DNA of 64,000 nucleotides from Gordionus sp. m RMFG-2023 (GCF_954871325.1 NC_088777.1:10765366-10829365); one strand, 5' to 3'. Shown: positions 48,742 to 60,775, counted from the stretch's first letter. Numbers and translations are program-made. Notes: generated by a model from the letters alone, not told the origin.

Positions 48742-50342
48742 AAAAATAATAAAAAAACTATTATAAATTGTTTCTTCTTGAGACTAAAAAATTATTTGTG
48801 ATAAATTTACGTATCCTAAAGTCACATTTAATTAACTTTTTCTTTAAATTGATTAGTTTCTATTAAGATTGTTACTTTTTGTTTGAAAAACTTTAAATTG
48901 ATCATTATACCACTTATTAAATAATAAATTATCCTATCTGCCAAAAATTTTTTAAAGTATATATATAGCTCTTCCCATAAAATTAAATAAGAAAAAAACA
49001 AAATTCTGGACCTGGACCCGTCTAAACTCGGAAATTTAATTCAGTTTCAGAGAAGTGTTCATTTAAAACTCAAGTCCAAGATACGGATTTGTGTTTGGAT
49101 TCAAAATCCTGAAAAAAATAGCTGGCATTCTATTTAACTTTTATAAATCATACTTGATCGTATCTCATCTAGAAACATAAAATTTTAAAAAAATTAATCA
49201 AACTTGATGGACATTAAATTGGGGAATTTTTTTTATATATTTTTTATGGGGCAAAATGGTTATGATTGGTTGTTATTTTTAAAAAAAATAGGTTGGATAA
49301 TTTGATATACTATGGAATGGTAGTAATCTATATTTGTGCAATTAAAAATAGACTCATGGTAATGGAAGGGAATTGGGAGGGACATAGATAGGTATTGAAT
49401 AGTTTTCTCGTGTAATTTGAAAATTACATCAAATTACATTTTATACTTCTAAAAAAAAATATTTTAAAAAAACATAAAAATAATAAAAAATATTTTTAAT
49501 ATTAAAATTATAAGTTAACATGTTCAAAATGTAAAAATAAAATGTTAGAAGAGGAGTAGCTAATAGTTGCTAGCGCTTTCAGAATAATTTTATTAAAGAA
49601 TTTTTTATTGAAATCCAATTTTTAAAAATTTATAGGATTCCTGTGAATCAGGACAGGGTGGTAAAGGTGGTGGGGGGGGGGGAGATATAGTTTACTAGCT
49701 TTTTATATTTAACCTTGATTCGCCAGATGATGATTAAGTGTTAATATTCGCCGCAAGCATTAATAGTATCTTATATTTTAAAATTGTAAATAATTTTTTT
49801 TTTTTTAAATAGATAAACAAGCCCAATCATAGGAGTAAATGTATTCTAGTTTATAGTAGCAAAATTATTTTTAAGAGTATATTCAATAAATGAGTTTGCC
49901 ATTTTTACAAAAGGTTCCCCGTGTTCATTAGTTTTAATACTTTTATAGTTAAGGAAGGGATTACTTATATTTGTGTTTAGCAACTCGGGGATTTTAAACA
50001 GTCATTCTTAGACTCCTTTATAATTCGTATCCCTTAGGATCAGGTTAGATATTCAGAGTTATTTTGTAACTGAAATTTGGATCTGATAAAATTCTGAGTT
50101 AAAAAATTTTGAATTGGTGATTTCAACTTATACATAAATTTTTTTTTAAATATTATATTTGACCTATTAAAAATAGGTTATTCTTTTATTTCGTTTGTTC
50201 AGAAATGATATTTGAATTTTTTTTTTAAAAAAACTCATTTATTTTGAATGCTAGTTTAAATGTCCAAAATTTAAAGATTTTAATTTTTTATCAGTCAAAC
50301 TAAAAAAAAATAAGGCCAAACATATATTTAAATCTTATTACT
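48742..50342. other. intergenic region between divergent secreted-protein genes
   Basis: AT-rich, with an 11-base G run at 49672-49682. No additional gene is supported. Confidence 0.5.
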
Positions 50343-50370
50343 ATTTGCATAGGTGAGTTTTAATATAAAA
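50343..50370 (+). promoter_or_regulatory. octamer plus TATA promoter of Tyr-rich gene 1
   Basis: ATTTGCAT (50343-50350) precedes TATAAAA (50364-50370), 133 bp before the ATG. The block reads nearly the same upstream of genes 2 and 3. ATTTGCAT is the inverse of the ATGCAAAT octamer bound by POU factors. Confidence 0.65.
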
Positions 50371-50496
50371 ACAAATGATAATCCTTTCCTTTTATAATTT
50401 AAAAAATTTAGAAAAAATATAATTATTTCCTTTTCAAAAAAAAAATATAATATAATTATTATATAAAGAGTTGAGCTTGATATATAAAAAATAGAA

Positions 50497-51253
50497 ATGT
50501 CCAAAAATATTAATTCTACTTTCAAAGTAATAATTTGCAATACTAAAATGATATATTTCTTTTTTTTATAAACAGTTAGCCATATTCTTTTTTTACGCGG
50601 TTAGCCTGTACGGAGGTGCAAAGTCAAAAAGAGCTACTTACGATGCCCCTTCAGGTAATTTTATAAACTCATGATAAACCTAACCCCATATAAAAAATAA
50701 TATATAAGATTCCTCTTACAAGCCATACAATTCCTACTCTTCCTATTCGTCATCGGATGATTCTTACTCTTCTGTTCCATATTCTGCACCTTACTCATCT
50801 GATGACTCTAATTCTTATGGCGGTAACTATCCACCTTCTCCTTCTTATTCTAGAGGCTACGATAACTACGATAGTTCCAACAGTTATGGTAGTGACTATT
50901 CTCCTATTTCCTATGGTTCCTCTAATAAATATGGTTCCAACAGTTATGGTTCATCTAATAAATATGGTTCCAACAGTTATGGTTCAAACAAATATGGCAG
51001 TGACGATTATGATTCAAACAAGTACAAAGGGGACAGATATGCGAATAATTATGGCGTATCCTCGAGAAAATATGATGGGTATAGTGATGATTCTTATAAC
51101 AAACAAAGTGGATATGGGCAAGGATATAAGCAAGGTGGATATGGACATGGTGGTTATGGGGAGCAATCTTATTACTCTCCCTCTTATGGTGGCCAAGGGT
51201 CTTACGGGAGAAATAGTGGGAGCAAAAATTCCTATGGCAACAACGACTACTAA
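50497..51253 (+). CDS. secreted Tyr/Ser/Gly-rich protein 1 of a tandem trio
   Basis: Three exons: 50497-50526 (MSKNINSTFK), 50576-50654 and 50709-51253, 217 residues. The signal peptide is split by the first intron. Exon 2 supplies its hydrophobic core (LAIFFYAVSLYGG) and then KSKRATYDAPS, with a basic KSKR that could be a processing site. Exon 3 is a low-complexity mature domain built of Tyr, Ser, Gly, Asn and Asp, with repeats such as SYGSSNKYGSN, and a Gly/Tyr/Gln-rich C-terminal third. No Cys and no catalytic domain. Intron phases (0, then 1) are shared with the next two genes. I infer a structural extracellular protein, perhaps cross-linked through tyrosine as in invertebrate eggshell, cuticle or shell-matrix proteins. 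Homology to any named family is not claimed. Confidence 0.75.
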
Positions 51254-52604
51254 TTTATTTTATTCATAATTCACATTATATTTTCAACTTGAAATTAAAA
51301 ATAAAAATATTAAACTACAAAACATAGTTGGTCCTATTTAATTGTCACTTTCTAAATTTTTTCCATAATCTTTAAGGGGATTAGATAATAGAAATTTCCC
51401 TCGATTTGATATAAACTACCCTTGTATGTCCCACATGTTTATAAACACATTGTCGGTAAGTGATTTTTAGTGGGTAGAGGGTGGCGCAGGGGCTCGATCC
51501 CCTAAAAAATTTGAATGGCCCTTTGAAGCAAATTTTTTTTAAATGGCTCCAAATTAAAAATAAATATTTTTGATAGCCCCCCTGATTCATTCTAGAATTC
51601 TATTATGTATTTTAAGATCGTGAGTGTCATGGCTATAAATAAAATTAACCAGAATCTATTATGTGTGGCTAAATCTTTTAGAAATTTAATATCGCACAAT
51701 AATTTATTCGAAAATATCTAGCTTTCAGTTTTAATCTCTTCTTCAAGAATTATTGATTTGATTAGTCCATTCTAAAAAACATTGTCTAAAATTGAAGTTA
51801 GAGCATAATTTATTTATATCCGCAATAGAAAATATTTAAAACTGTAATAAATAGATAAATATTTTGTATTAAAAAATATTATCTTTAGATGTTTTACTCA
51901 ATTTATATGCTAGTTTCGTTTATATGCATAATAAATGACATATGAAATTGAAGTTTGCAAATTTCAAAGACCAGCCAAAGGCCTGTAAAATAGGAGGCAT
52001 AAGGGGGCGAAATCCCCATGAAATTTTTTTAATTTAGCCCACTGGGATTTTAAAGGCTAGTGACGCCCTGTATCATAATGAAGATCTAGTATAATATTTT
52101 TGGGTAATAAAATTGTTTAGGTGGGTATTTTGAAACCAAAGACCACATCCCCCCATGGGGAAAATAGATTCGGGGTTGGTTCAGACCCCCTTTCAGAAAA
52201 TCGGTACCGATTAAGTAGTTCCTGTTATCAAAAATTCTACTTAATAAAGTTAAAATTTATGTATCCTGATTCTGACGCACAACCTTGGGCAAAGGATTCG
52301 GACTATCTATATAGGACCTTCTTGAGATATTCTATAATTTTCTAAATGAAACTTGAATTTGATAATATTGATAAGACAAATATTAATTTTTTGTCGTTAA
52401 AATTTAAATTATTACACAATTTTATTTATATAGAATAAAAAGATAATGTCCTTTGATTGTTTGACACAATTTTTAAATTTTTAAATAATCCTAACTTTTT
52501 TGAATGTCAGGTAAGATATGCAAAATTTTTAAATTTTAATTTATAAAAAAATTAAATAATTCATTATTTAAGAAATAAGGCCAATGTATTTAAATTCATA
52601 CATT
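51254..52604. other. spacer between Tyr-rich genes 1 and 2
   Basis: AT-rich with pieces that look like repeat debris (about 51470-51600 and 51970-52080, both G+C-richer). No gene is supported. Confidence 0.45.
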
Positions 52605-52634
52605 ATTTGAATAGATTGAGATTTTAATATAAAA
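52605..52634 (+). promoter_or_regulatory. octamer-like plus TATA promoter of Tyr-rich gene 2
   Basis: ATTTGAAT (one change from the octamer) at 52605-52612 precedes TATAAAA at 52628-52634, 116 bp before the ATG. The spacer and downstream bases (GATTTTAATATAAAAGCAAAT-like) match gene 1. Confidence 0.6.
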
Positions 52635-52743
52635 GCAAATCAAATTCTACTATAATACGATTTAGACTTATTTGTAGATAAAAAATTATAAATATCAAAG
52701 TTTTATAGAAAAACTAGATATAAAAAAAATATTAATTAAAATT

Positions 52744-53807
52744 ATGATGTTCAAAGTAAGATTTTGCATACTTGTGAATTTAATATTCATTTATCATTTT
52801 TTTTAAAGTTAGCCCTATTCTTCTCATTTTACGTACTTAACCTGTATTGTGATACCGTGAATAAGCCAAATAATGGAGGAGCTACTTACGACGCAAGCTC
52901 TGATGGGGCTAAAAGTGATAAATATGTCACCACAGTAATTGCTCCAATTGCTCAAGGTTAATTTTGTGATATACATTTAAATTTGGTTAATATATTTTAT
53001 ATATTTGATAAATCAGCTTACAAGGCACCAACAGCTAATTCTTACTCTTCTTATCCTGCAACAGCGGATGATTCTTACTCTTCTGATTCATACTCGGCTT
53101 CTTACCCTTCGGGTGACTCTAGTTCTTACGGTGGTGGTGATATCCCGACCTTTGACGATTATTTCATTTCTTATAACTATGCACCTTATCCTTATAATAG
53201 TTATTCCAAGACCGGGAGCTATGACAAAGACTATTCGCCTAATTCATATGGTTCCAGAAAGTACGAAAGTGTGAGCAAGGTCTATGGACATGGCAGTGAT
53301 TATTCTCCTAACCCTTATAGTTCCTCCAGATATGGCAGCGACTATTCTCCTAACTCTTACGGCTCATATAACAGATATGGCAACGACTATTCTCCTAACC
53401 CTTATGGTTCCCCTAACAGATATGGCAGCGACTATTCTCCTAACCCTTATGGTTCCTCTAACAGATATGGCGACGACTCTCCTCCTAAATCTTATAGTAT
53501 AAACAACTATTCTCCTAAATCTTATAGCTCCAATGACTATTCTCCTAAATCCTATATTTCCAGTTATGGTTCATCTAACAGATATGCTAGTGACTATTCT
53601 CCTAATTATGAGTCTAATTACAATTCTGATTCTTATGGTTCCAACAACTATGGAGGAAATAGATATGGTGCGGGAGAGAGATATGGCTTATCTTCCGCGA
53701 AAAAATATAGCGGATATAATGATGGTGGATATGGGCAGAGTGGTGATAGAAAATCTTATTCCTCTCCCACCATTTATGGTAGCAGGGGGTCTTACAAGAG
53801 AAATTAG
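52744..53807 (+). CDS. secreted Tyr/Ser/Gly-rich protein 2 of a tandem trio
   Basis: Three exons: 52744-52755 (MMFK), 52809-52956 and 53017-53807, 316 residues, the longest of the trio. Exon 1 plus LALFFSFYVLNLYCDT forms the split signal peptide. Exon 2 then has NGGATYDASSDG, matching RATYDAPS in gene 1. Exon 3 starts YKAPTANSYSSYPATADDSY, then a 15-residue repeat of the form NRYGSDYSPNPYGSS at 53290-53475, a shorter YSPKSY repeat, and a Gly/Tyr-rich end with YGQSGDRKSY. Exon 2 lacks the clear dibasic site of its paralogues. Repeat number probably varies by slippage, since the repeated DNA is close to uniform. Role inferred as for protein 1. Confidence 0.8.
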
Positions 53808-54411
53808 TTCTTTTAATTAACATTTATAATTTATATTTATTTGCCTATTTATATTTTTCGACTGCCTTATATTTATAAAATTATAGTATCTGCTAATAAA
53901 AAAAGCCTTACTTTTCATAAATGCCTTAGTTTTATACGACATTTTATTGTCATAAATTTTGAAAGATAAAATTAAATTGGCATTCCTTCGGGAAATTAGT
54001 AAAGCAGAATCATAGAGAAAATATGCAGCTTGCATTTTTTTTAAGACCCCCATTCTGGGAAATACATATTAGACATTTTTTTGTGCAGGGGTAAATGGGG
54101 GGGGGGGGGGTTAATTTAAGGTAAAATAATTAAATTTAGTTAACTTACTATAAAAAATAATTTTATAAAATTGATATGTGAGGATTATTTTTGTCTAGGT
54201 TAAGAAAAAAAAAATTAATTTATATAAATCTTCTTTTTTTGTTTTTACGGTTAATATATTCTTAGTTTTTTGACATCTTTTTTTTTTAAATTGAATAGAT
54301 TTGAATAATACCAGTTTAAGGTGTTAAAAATTTAACATTTAAAATGTTCTTTTATTTTTTGTCATCTAATTAATATGGTCAATCATGTTTTAAAGTCTAT
54401 AATATAATGAT
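53808..54411. other. spacer between Tyr-rich genes 2 and 3
   Basis: AT-rich, with a 14-base G run at 54097-54110, the longest in the window. AATAAA near 53895 may be the polyadenylation signal of gene 2. Confidence 0.45.
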
Positions 54412-54438
54412 ATTTGCATAGATGATTTTTGTATAAAA
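54412..54438 (+). promoter_or_regulatory. octamer plus TATA promoter of Tyr-rich gene 3
   Basis: ATTTGCAT (54412-54419) precedes TATAAAA (54432-54438), 144 bp before the ATG. TATTTGCATAGATGATTTTT is almost the same as the gene 1 block. Confidence 0.65.
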
Positions 54439-54575
54439 GTAAATAAAAATATCTTACATATCATTATTCTACCTTTCTTTTTTTTTTGATAAATATATAT
54501 TTCTGTTTTAAAAGTAAAAAAAAAACTTAAAATCTTTATCAACTAACAAATAATTCTTCATCAAAATCCATTTAA

Positions 54576-55434
54576 ATGACTAAAATCCTTAAAGTAAGAG
54601 CGCTGGTTTATATATATTTTTTTTATTCTAATTATAATAACATTTTTTTAACATGAAAAGTTAACCATATTTATTTCCTTCTATGTGATTGGTCTGTATG
54701 GAGCTACGGTCAAGAACAAGCGTGATCATGAAGGAGCTGCTTACGATGACGTATCGGCCTATGTTGAAACCAAAGATCAAAGTTACGTGGCTCCAAAAAG
54801 TTTATATTATATATTTTGTATAAGGCATCGTACATAATATTAATTTTTTTTTTAAGATTACAAATCAGCTAATGATTATTCTTCGGGACCTTCATCGGTA
54901 TCTTATGATAAGCAGAAATCAGCTGATGATTACTCTAGACCTCTCTCGTCATCTTACGATGCGCCGGATGATTCTTACTCTCGTCCATATTCAGCCCCTT
55001 ATGACAATGGCGGTCGCTCCGATTATTCCAGCAAAAATTCTTATAGTAGGTACGTTCCCGCTTCTTACCCTAATGACTATTCCAATTCATACGGTTCTTA
55101 TAAAAACGACATCAAAGGGGGATATTATGATAATGACAAATATAGTTATGATAACTATAATAGAGGTGGTGTTTATGGCAATTCAAATTCTTACGGTAAC
55201 AGTTATAATAGAGGAGGCGAATATGATGACAATGACAATTCTTACGGGGATAGATATGGGGCGCGAGCAGGTTACAATGGAGGGAGTAAATATAATTCCT
55301 ATGGGCAAGATCGATATGGGGCCTATAGGCAAGATCGATACGGGGCCTATAGGCAAAGTGGTTACGGTGGGTCTGACTATGCCCCTGCCCCTTATGATGG
55401 TAAGGGAGCTTCCGACTACTATAGAACATATTAG
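54576..55434 (+). CDS. secreted Tyr/Ser/Gly-rich protein 3 of a tandem trio
   Basis: Three exons: 54576-54593 (MTKILK), 54661-54799 and 54857-55434, 244 residues. The signal peptide is again split, its core LTIFISFYVIGLYGA coming from exon 2, followed by VKNKRDHEGAAYDD with a basic KNKR. Exon 3 begins YKSANDYSSGPSS and continues with DDSYS-type, YNRGG-type and then QDRYGAYR repeats (an 8-residue unit, near 55308-55350) before a short acidic and tyrosine-rich end. The exon phases match genes 1 and 2 exactly, so all three come from one ancestor while their repeats diverged. AATAAA near 55477 may end the transcript. Confidence 0.78.
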
Positions 55435-56037
55435 ATTTATAAATTAAATGTTTACCATTGAATTTTTCAATTGCATTAATAAAAAAAATTAAAATATATT
55501 ATTTTTTGTCTTTTGGTCAGCTATAGCCAAAAACTGTTGGGGGGGGTTACAAAATATTTTTGGCAGGGCTATTTATAAGGCTAGATTGGGCATATATTTT
55601 TTTTGAACTATTTGAAAATATATGCTTATAGAATTTTAAAATCTACAAATAATTAAACAAGTTAGGAGAGAAATTGACATTCGGAAAAATTAAATGAGAC
55701 GAATTTTTCTTTAAACTTTAATCAGGCCGGGTGCAATTATTATGGGCTGGGCATATTAAAAAAAAAGTCAGGCTGTGCAAACTTTTTTAAGCTATAACCT
55801 ACCGGGCTAGGCATGGCAAAAAAAAATCTCAGGCCGGGTTGGGCGGGACAACTTTCACAAATTAATATATATATACTATTTTATTTCTGTTATTTATACT
55901 GATTCAAGTTTAAATGCCGAATGTATTATGAAAGTTAAAATATATTGATCTTCATGAATACTATATTAAAATCTAAAAAAAATTAAAAATTATATATTTA
56001 ATTTGATAATTAAAAGTTCACACTTATTAATCCCATC
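55435..56037. repeat. spacer with a worn GGCCGGG MITE
   Basis: About 55720-55860 has CAGGCCGGG, GGGCTGGGC and CAGGCCGGGTTGGGC motifs in T-rich DNA, like the MITE family at 13474. No target duplication seen. The remainder is plain AT-rich DNA with an 8-base G run at 55539-55546. Confidence 0.4.
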
Positions 56038-56200
56038 GAGTGTTGCTAAACGCCTCGATTTTTAAAACTGGCGAACACAATATTAGCCGATAAATAAAAC
56101 GAGCCTCGAAACATCTCTGCCTTCCATGGGAAAAATCTCCATGTTTGCATATTATTGGCTAAAATATTGGATTAGCCGTTTTTAAAAATCGACAACACAT
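56038..56200. repeat. worn palindromic hAT MITE
   Basis: GAGTGTTGCTAAACGCCTCG at the left and TTAGCCGTTTTTAAAAATCG at the right identify the family. The interior is shortened. Confidence 0.55.
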
Positions 56201-56681
56201 TATTAACCATTAGCAATAGGTAGGTCCCTCTATTGCTAATACTTAAAACATGTAAATTTTTAATTGTGAGTAATATTGTCGTTATTGTAAATAGCTAAAA
56301 TGCATATCATCTTCACTTTCTGAAATGGGAAATGAGGTAACTATGTGCTCCGTTATCTATTACCATATTTTAATACTTTATTTTAATAATAGTTTTAAAA
56401 AATCAAAATATTTAATGTAATTTGGCCATGGCAAATATATATCATCTGATCGAATGATGAGATACATCTATCTATAAATATCTACAAACTTGAATTTAAA
56501 TTAATAAAATATAAATCTTATTAGGGTAAAACAAATAGTCACTAATCAGAAAGGAAAACGTTATTGACAATTAAGAGTACTCTACAGTAAATGGCATTTA
56601 TAGGTGACAGCAATGTATGTATTACATACAAACTTTAATAAATAAAAAAAATCGTCCATTAAGTTACTAAATGCAATCGGT

Positions 56682-57740
56682 CAGAGTTGTTAACGCTCCT
56701 TTTTAAAATTAGCTAGCTCCCGCTCCTACCTTCTCAAAAGGAGCTAGCTCCCTATCCCGCTACTACATTTCTAAAAGGAGCTAGCTCCCGCTCCAAGTAA
56801 TGGAGTGCCACTCCATAACCGCTCCTTTGATTTTTATTTTTTTAGAAGGTATACGAAATAAAATCTTATTTTTTTTTTATCAAAAAGCTTTATTTATATT
56901 AAATTATCTATCAAAATATTTATAACCTTTTTTTAGCTTTTAAAATTATAAATTTTAAATTAGAATCTATCAAACATCCACTCTCCCCTAAGACCTGTTT
57001 TGCAATACTAAATAGGCACTCCACAAGAGCACTATAGGGAAGCAGGGTATTGTATTTTATAAAGATATTTTTTAATTCAGGGAATTTATCAAAAATAGTA
57101 ATTTTGGTATCATTATTTAAAAAATATTTGTCCAATATATTATCTTCCTGATGATCAATTTCATGGAATCCAAAAAAATCTTCCAAATTAATTTGTATTT
57201 AAAAGAAAGATTTTTTACTTTTAGATGCTTTTTTAGATTAAAGCTGCTCACTTTTGAAAATTAAATAGTTTTATTTAAACACTAAAGATATTTTGCCAGT
57301 AATTTGTTTGATCATTTGGATCAACATCTTTTAGAAGTTTAAAATATTTTTTGTATGATGGAAATTCGATTTCTTCTTCTATGACATCTAAATCCATAAT
57401 ATCTAAAACTATTTTTTATTATATATCTAGAAAACAAATATTAATATGACTTACAAGATTTTCCAAAAAATTTTCAATATAAAAAGGAAAACTTGATGTT
57501 TAATATAAATGATTAGATAAAAAACCAATATAAAACTCAGCTAAACATTTAATAATGGATAAATTTAAATTAAATTAAATTTCATTTTTATTAAATTTAA
57601 TTAATAAATATTATAAATATTTAAAAAATAATTTAATTTATACATTAAATTTAAAGGACCAGTGGAGCGGCGCTCCTCCACTCTAGCTCTAAAAGGAGCT
57701 AGCTCCCGCTCCCCAATTTTAAAAAGGAGGGGTGCTCCAG
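56682..57740 (-). mobile_element. hAT transposon remnant (GAGCTAGCTCC family)
   Basis: Subterminal repeats GGAGCTAGCTCCCGCTCC occur several times at both sides (56700-56820 and 57660-57740), and the left tip CAGAGTTGTTAACGCTCC resembles the other hAT ends here. On the minus strand, 57398-57279 encodes MDLDVIEEEIEFPSYKKYF and 57186-56920 a longer frame with YSALVECLFSIAKQVLGES, the hAT C-terminal dimerisation motif. The upstream two-thirds of the transposase is missing. The right tip is eroded. Confidence 0.7.
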
Positions 57741-59822
57741 GTGTTTTTGAAAAAAATGTAGCGGGTGATTTGTTGTAAAATTATATGATTTTATTTGTTT
57801 TTCTTAATTAAACATATATTTCTTACCCTAACCCCGTTATATGCTTTTATTTATTAATAAAGAAAAATTTGTCCCAGAATTTTATTTCTGGTGCATTTTT
57901 GATAAATTAAATATTTGGTTTTTAGATCACTCACCCTTTTGGGGGTCTGGTTACGCCACTGTTTCCTTTTTATAAATTGTTGTGGTGGATTTCATTGTTA
58001 GCTTGGGACGATATTATAATACGAATAAACAATGTTCCAAACAGATTTGATTTTTTTACCTTTTTCGTGTAGTATACGTATTAGAGATCTACAAATCGGA
58101 CCCGACCCATTTCCTTCCGTTAACAATATTTACCTCGATCAAGGCCCGATATAATATTTTCTTAAATTTGCACAGGCCGTTTCTTAATTTTAAAAGTAAA
58201 AATAATTTCTCTGTGTATCAGATCCATATTTAGTAGCAATAGAATTCCGCCTCAAATATCTTATAATTCAACCAAGAATGCCGTAGATAGCCAAAATTTG
58301 TTCCCCAATATGGTGCTTATAGGGGATTTTTGTACTAATAAATATCTCAAGAATTCTTATAATATATAAGGACAATAGCTCTAAAACGGTCAAAATTTAT
58401 TTTCTTGACATTATTTTGCTTTATTTTTTCTAAAAAATTGACTTAACATTGATTAAATTATGGCAAAATAAACTATTTGTAATCAAAAATAACCAGTGCG
58501 CCTTAACGGATTATAATATAAGAACACTTAGGTTCCCGCAATTGTCAAGTTTCTGCTATAAGGCGTAGGATGACAATTTCTCATCGCCTATGCCAAAAAC
58601 TTTTATTCAAAGAACATCGAATTGTAATATTATGAGTAGATTTTAATTTTGTTATTTTATATTTGTCTTTCAAATGATTATCAAATAAAAACTCTAAACC
58701 CAATTATTCTCTTGAAAATTAATAAATGATATATGGATCTTTTAGACTAATATTAAGCATCAAAGATATTATATGATAATCACATATTTTATTAAAAAGT
58801 TTCACATTAAAAATATACTCTTTGCACAGTTAAAAGCCTACTTATCACAATTAGCATATAAAATAATAATAAACCACTTTAAAATTCATAATAATTATTT
58901 GCACATATGAAATTATTGCATATTGCAAAAATCTGAATTATACAAAACTCATATTTCCTGGAAATAAGACTTATTGTACAAATAAAATCAGGCATATTTT
59001 AAATATAGTTTCCAACAATTAGTTTAAATAAATGAATTAAACGAATAATAATTTTTAGGCTGCCATTATTTAAGAAAATGGAAAACCATCTTACGAAATC
59101 CTATAACAAAAAAATTCAAAATGAAGAAATCATATTCCCTTTTTCTATTGGTTTTTCGTTAACCAATACAATTATTTCATTTTAAAAGTTGCATTATATT
59201 CTATATTACAATAGTTTAAAAGATTGGACCAAGAAATGTTTCTTTTTATTTCCACAGTTGGAGTCTACAAAAGGAAATTGAAGTGATACTATATCTTCAC
59301 CATCACGATCTATCATTTCATATCAATGCATAAATATCTAAATGAATAAATATTTATTTTTTACAAAAGATAATTACTCTCCTCCGCTTTGTTTGCAGAT
59401 TTAATTAACAGACCAAACAGGAGACAAAAATGATATTTTATTCGAAAAATTAACTCTTTATAGAACTTTAAAAAAATAATGATCATCATTAGGCAATAAA
59501 ATATTTAAAAAACTAGATTTCCATATATACTTTATTATACTACTTATAAACTTTACAAAATAGAATTATTTTTAATTTTGAAAAGCTTGTTTTTTCTAAC
59601 TGTTACATGTTAACGTAACTGCTAATATTTTTTATGATGTGTATTTCATTAAATAAACATTTGTTATTGCACTTGGTTGGTGTTATTATCTTGTGTTATT
59701 TCAATTTCGTTTATTTTAATCCTCGCTACAAATTATATTGAGAATATTTTCATCCACCCCAACTATAAATGAAAATTACTAGTAAATGAAGTCAATTTCA
59801 ATCGTAATTAATAACTGAATTC
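57741..59822. other. intergenic, AT-rich
   Basis: No gene is supported. GGTTACGCCACTG at 57949-57961 repeats the putative element end seen at 38490 and 47329. AGAGATCTACAAATCGGACC near 58084 recalls the MITE tips. Confidence 0.4.
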
Positions 59823-60552
59823 CAGGGATGAGCATAATTACTTAAAATGTAATTAATTCCTAATTTAAATTACAAAATTTTTGTAATTAATTATAATTAC
59901 TAATTTATTTTCTAAATACGGTATAAACCTTAATTAATTACATGTAATCGTGATCCTCTAAATTAATTATAATTAATCACAATTCCTTTTATAAAAATTA
60001 AAGTAGAATTAGATTAAAAATCATAAAAAATAACGAAAAACTTTCTTGAGTTGTAATATAATTATGATATTATTTTATTTTTTATTTTTTTATGTTTGAA
60101 AAATATTAAGGCTTTACTCGTTTAATGTGCAATAATACCATAAGACATTTGCATATAAATTATTATATTTATATATTTGTTGTTAAGAAATGCAATCATA
60201 TTCGGTGTTACAAAATGGAATATCATTTATGAACTCTAAATAAATCGACAAATCATATTAAATATATTTGTAACTAATATTTAAAAAAAATACATGACTT
60301 TTTTTATAAACATCTATTTTTCAAGTTCGATATTTAAACTTATTCTATAATACTCATTTAGCAAAGGTGCAGCTAAATATTTTTCTACAGTTGATGATGA
60401 AGATTACTATACTTTATACTTTTTATAATAAAATACAATTAAATTATCAGTAACTTGATTACTTATTTTGCATGACTCTAAAAAATGTTGATAAGTTTGT
60501 TAAATATTTGCTTTTGAAGATTCAGTAAATAATTTTTTTAATGTTTGTCAAT

Positions 60553-60775
60553 TAGTGTTGTTAAACGGCTCGTTTTGAGCCGATTCTTAAAAACGGCTAA
60601 CTCAATATTTTAGCCAGAAAAATATTCCCTAAGCCTCGAGATTTCGCTAATAGATGTCCAAACCTTTATTCCTTTTACAAACAAAATCTTCAGGCTTGCG
60701 TAATACTATTCTGGATGAAATATTGAGTTAGCCGTTTTTAAAAATCGGCTCAAAACGAGCCGTTTAACAACACTA
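60553..60775. repeat. palindromic hAT MITE, well preserved
   Basis: It starts TAGTGTTGTTAAACGGCTCG and ends with the inverse. GTCAAT abuts both ends (60547-60552 and 60776-60781), probably the core of an 8-bp duplication. It is very close in sequence to the copy at 29643. Confidence 0.8.

Noticed and set aside
53005-53820. Long alternative-frame proteins rich in Ile, Leu, Thr and Met over the Tyr-rich genes (also 50757-51269 and 54872-55447)
   Set aside because: They are frame shadows of the Tyr/Ser/Gly repeats. The called frames have splice sites in matching phases and signal peptides.
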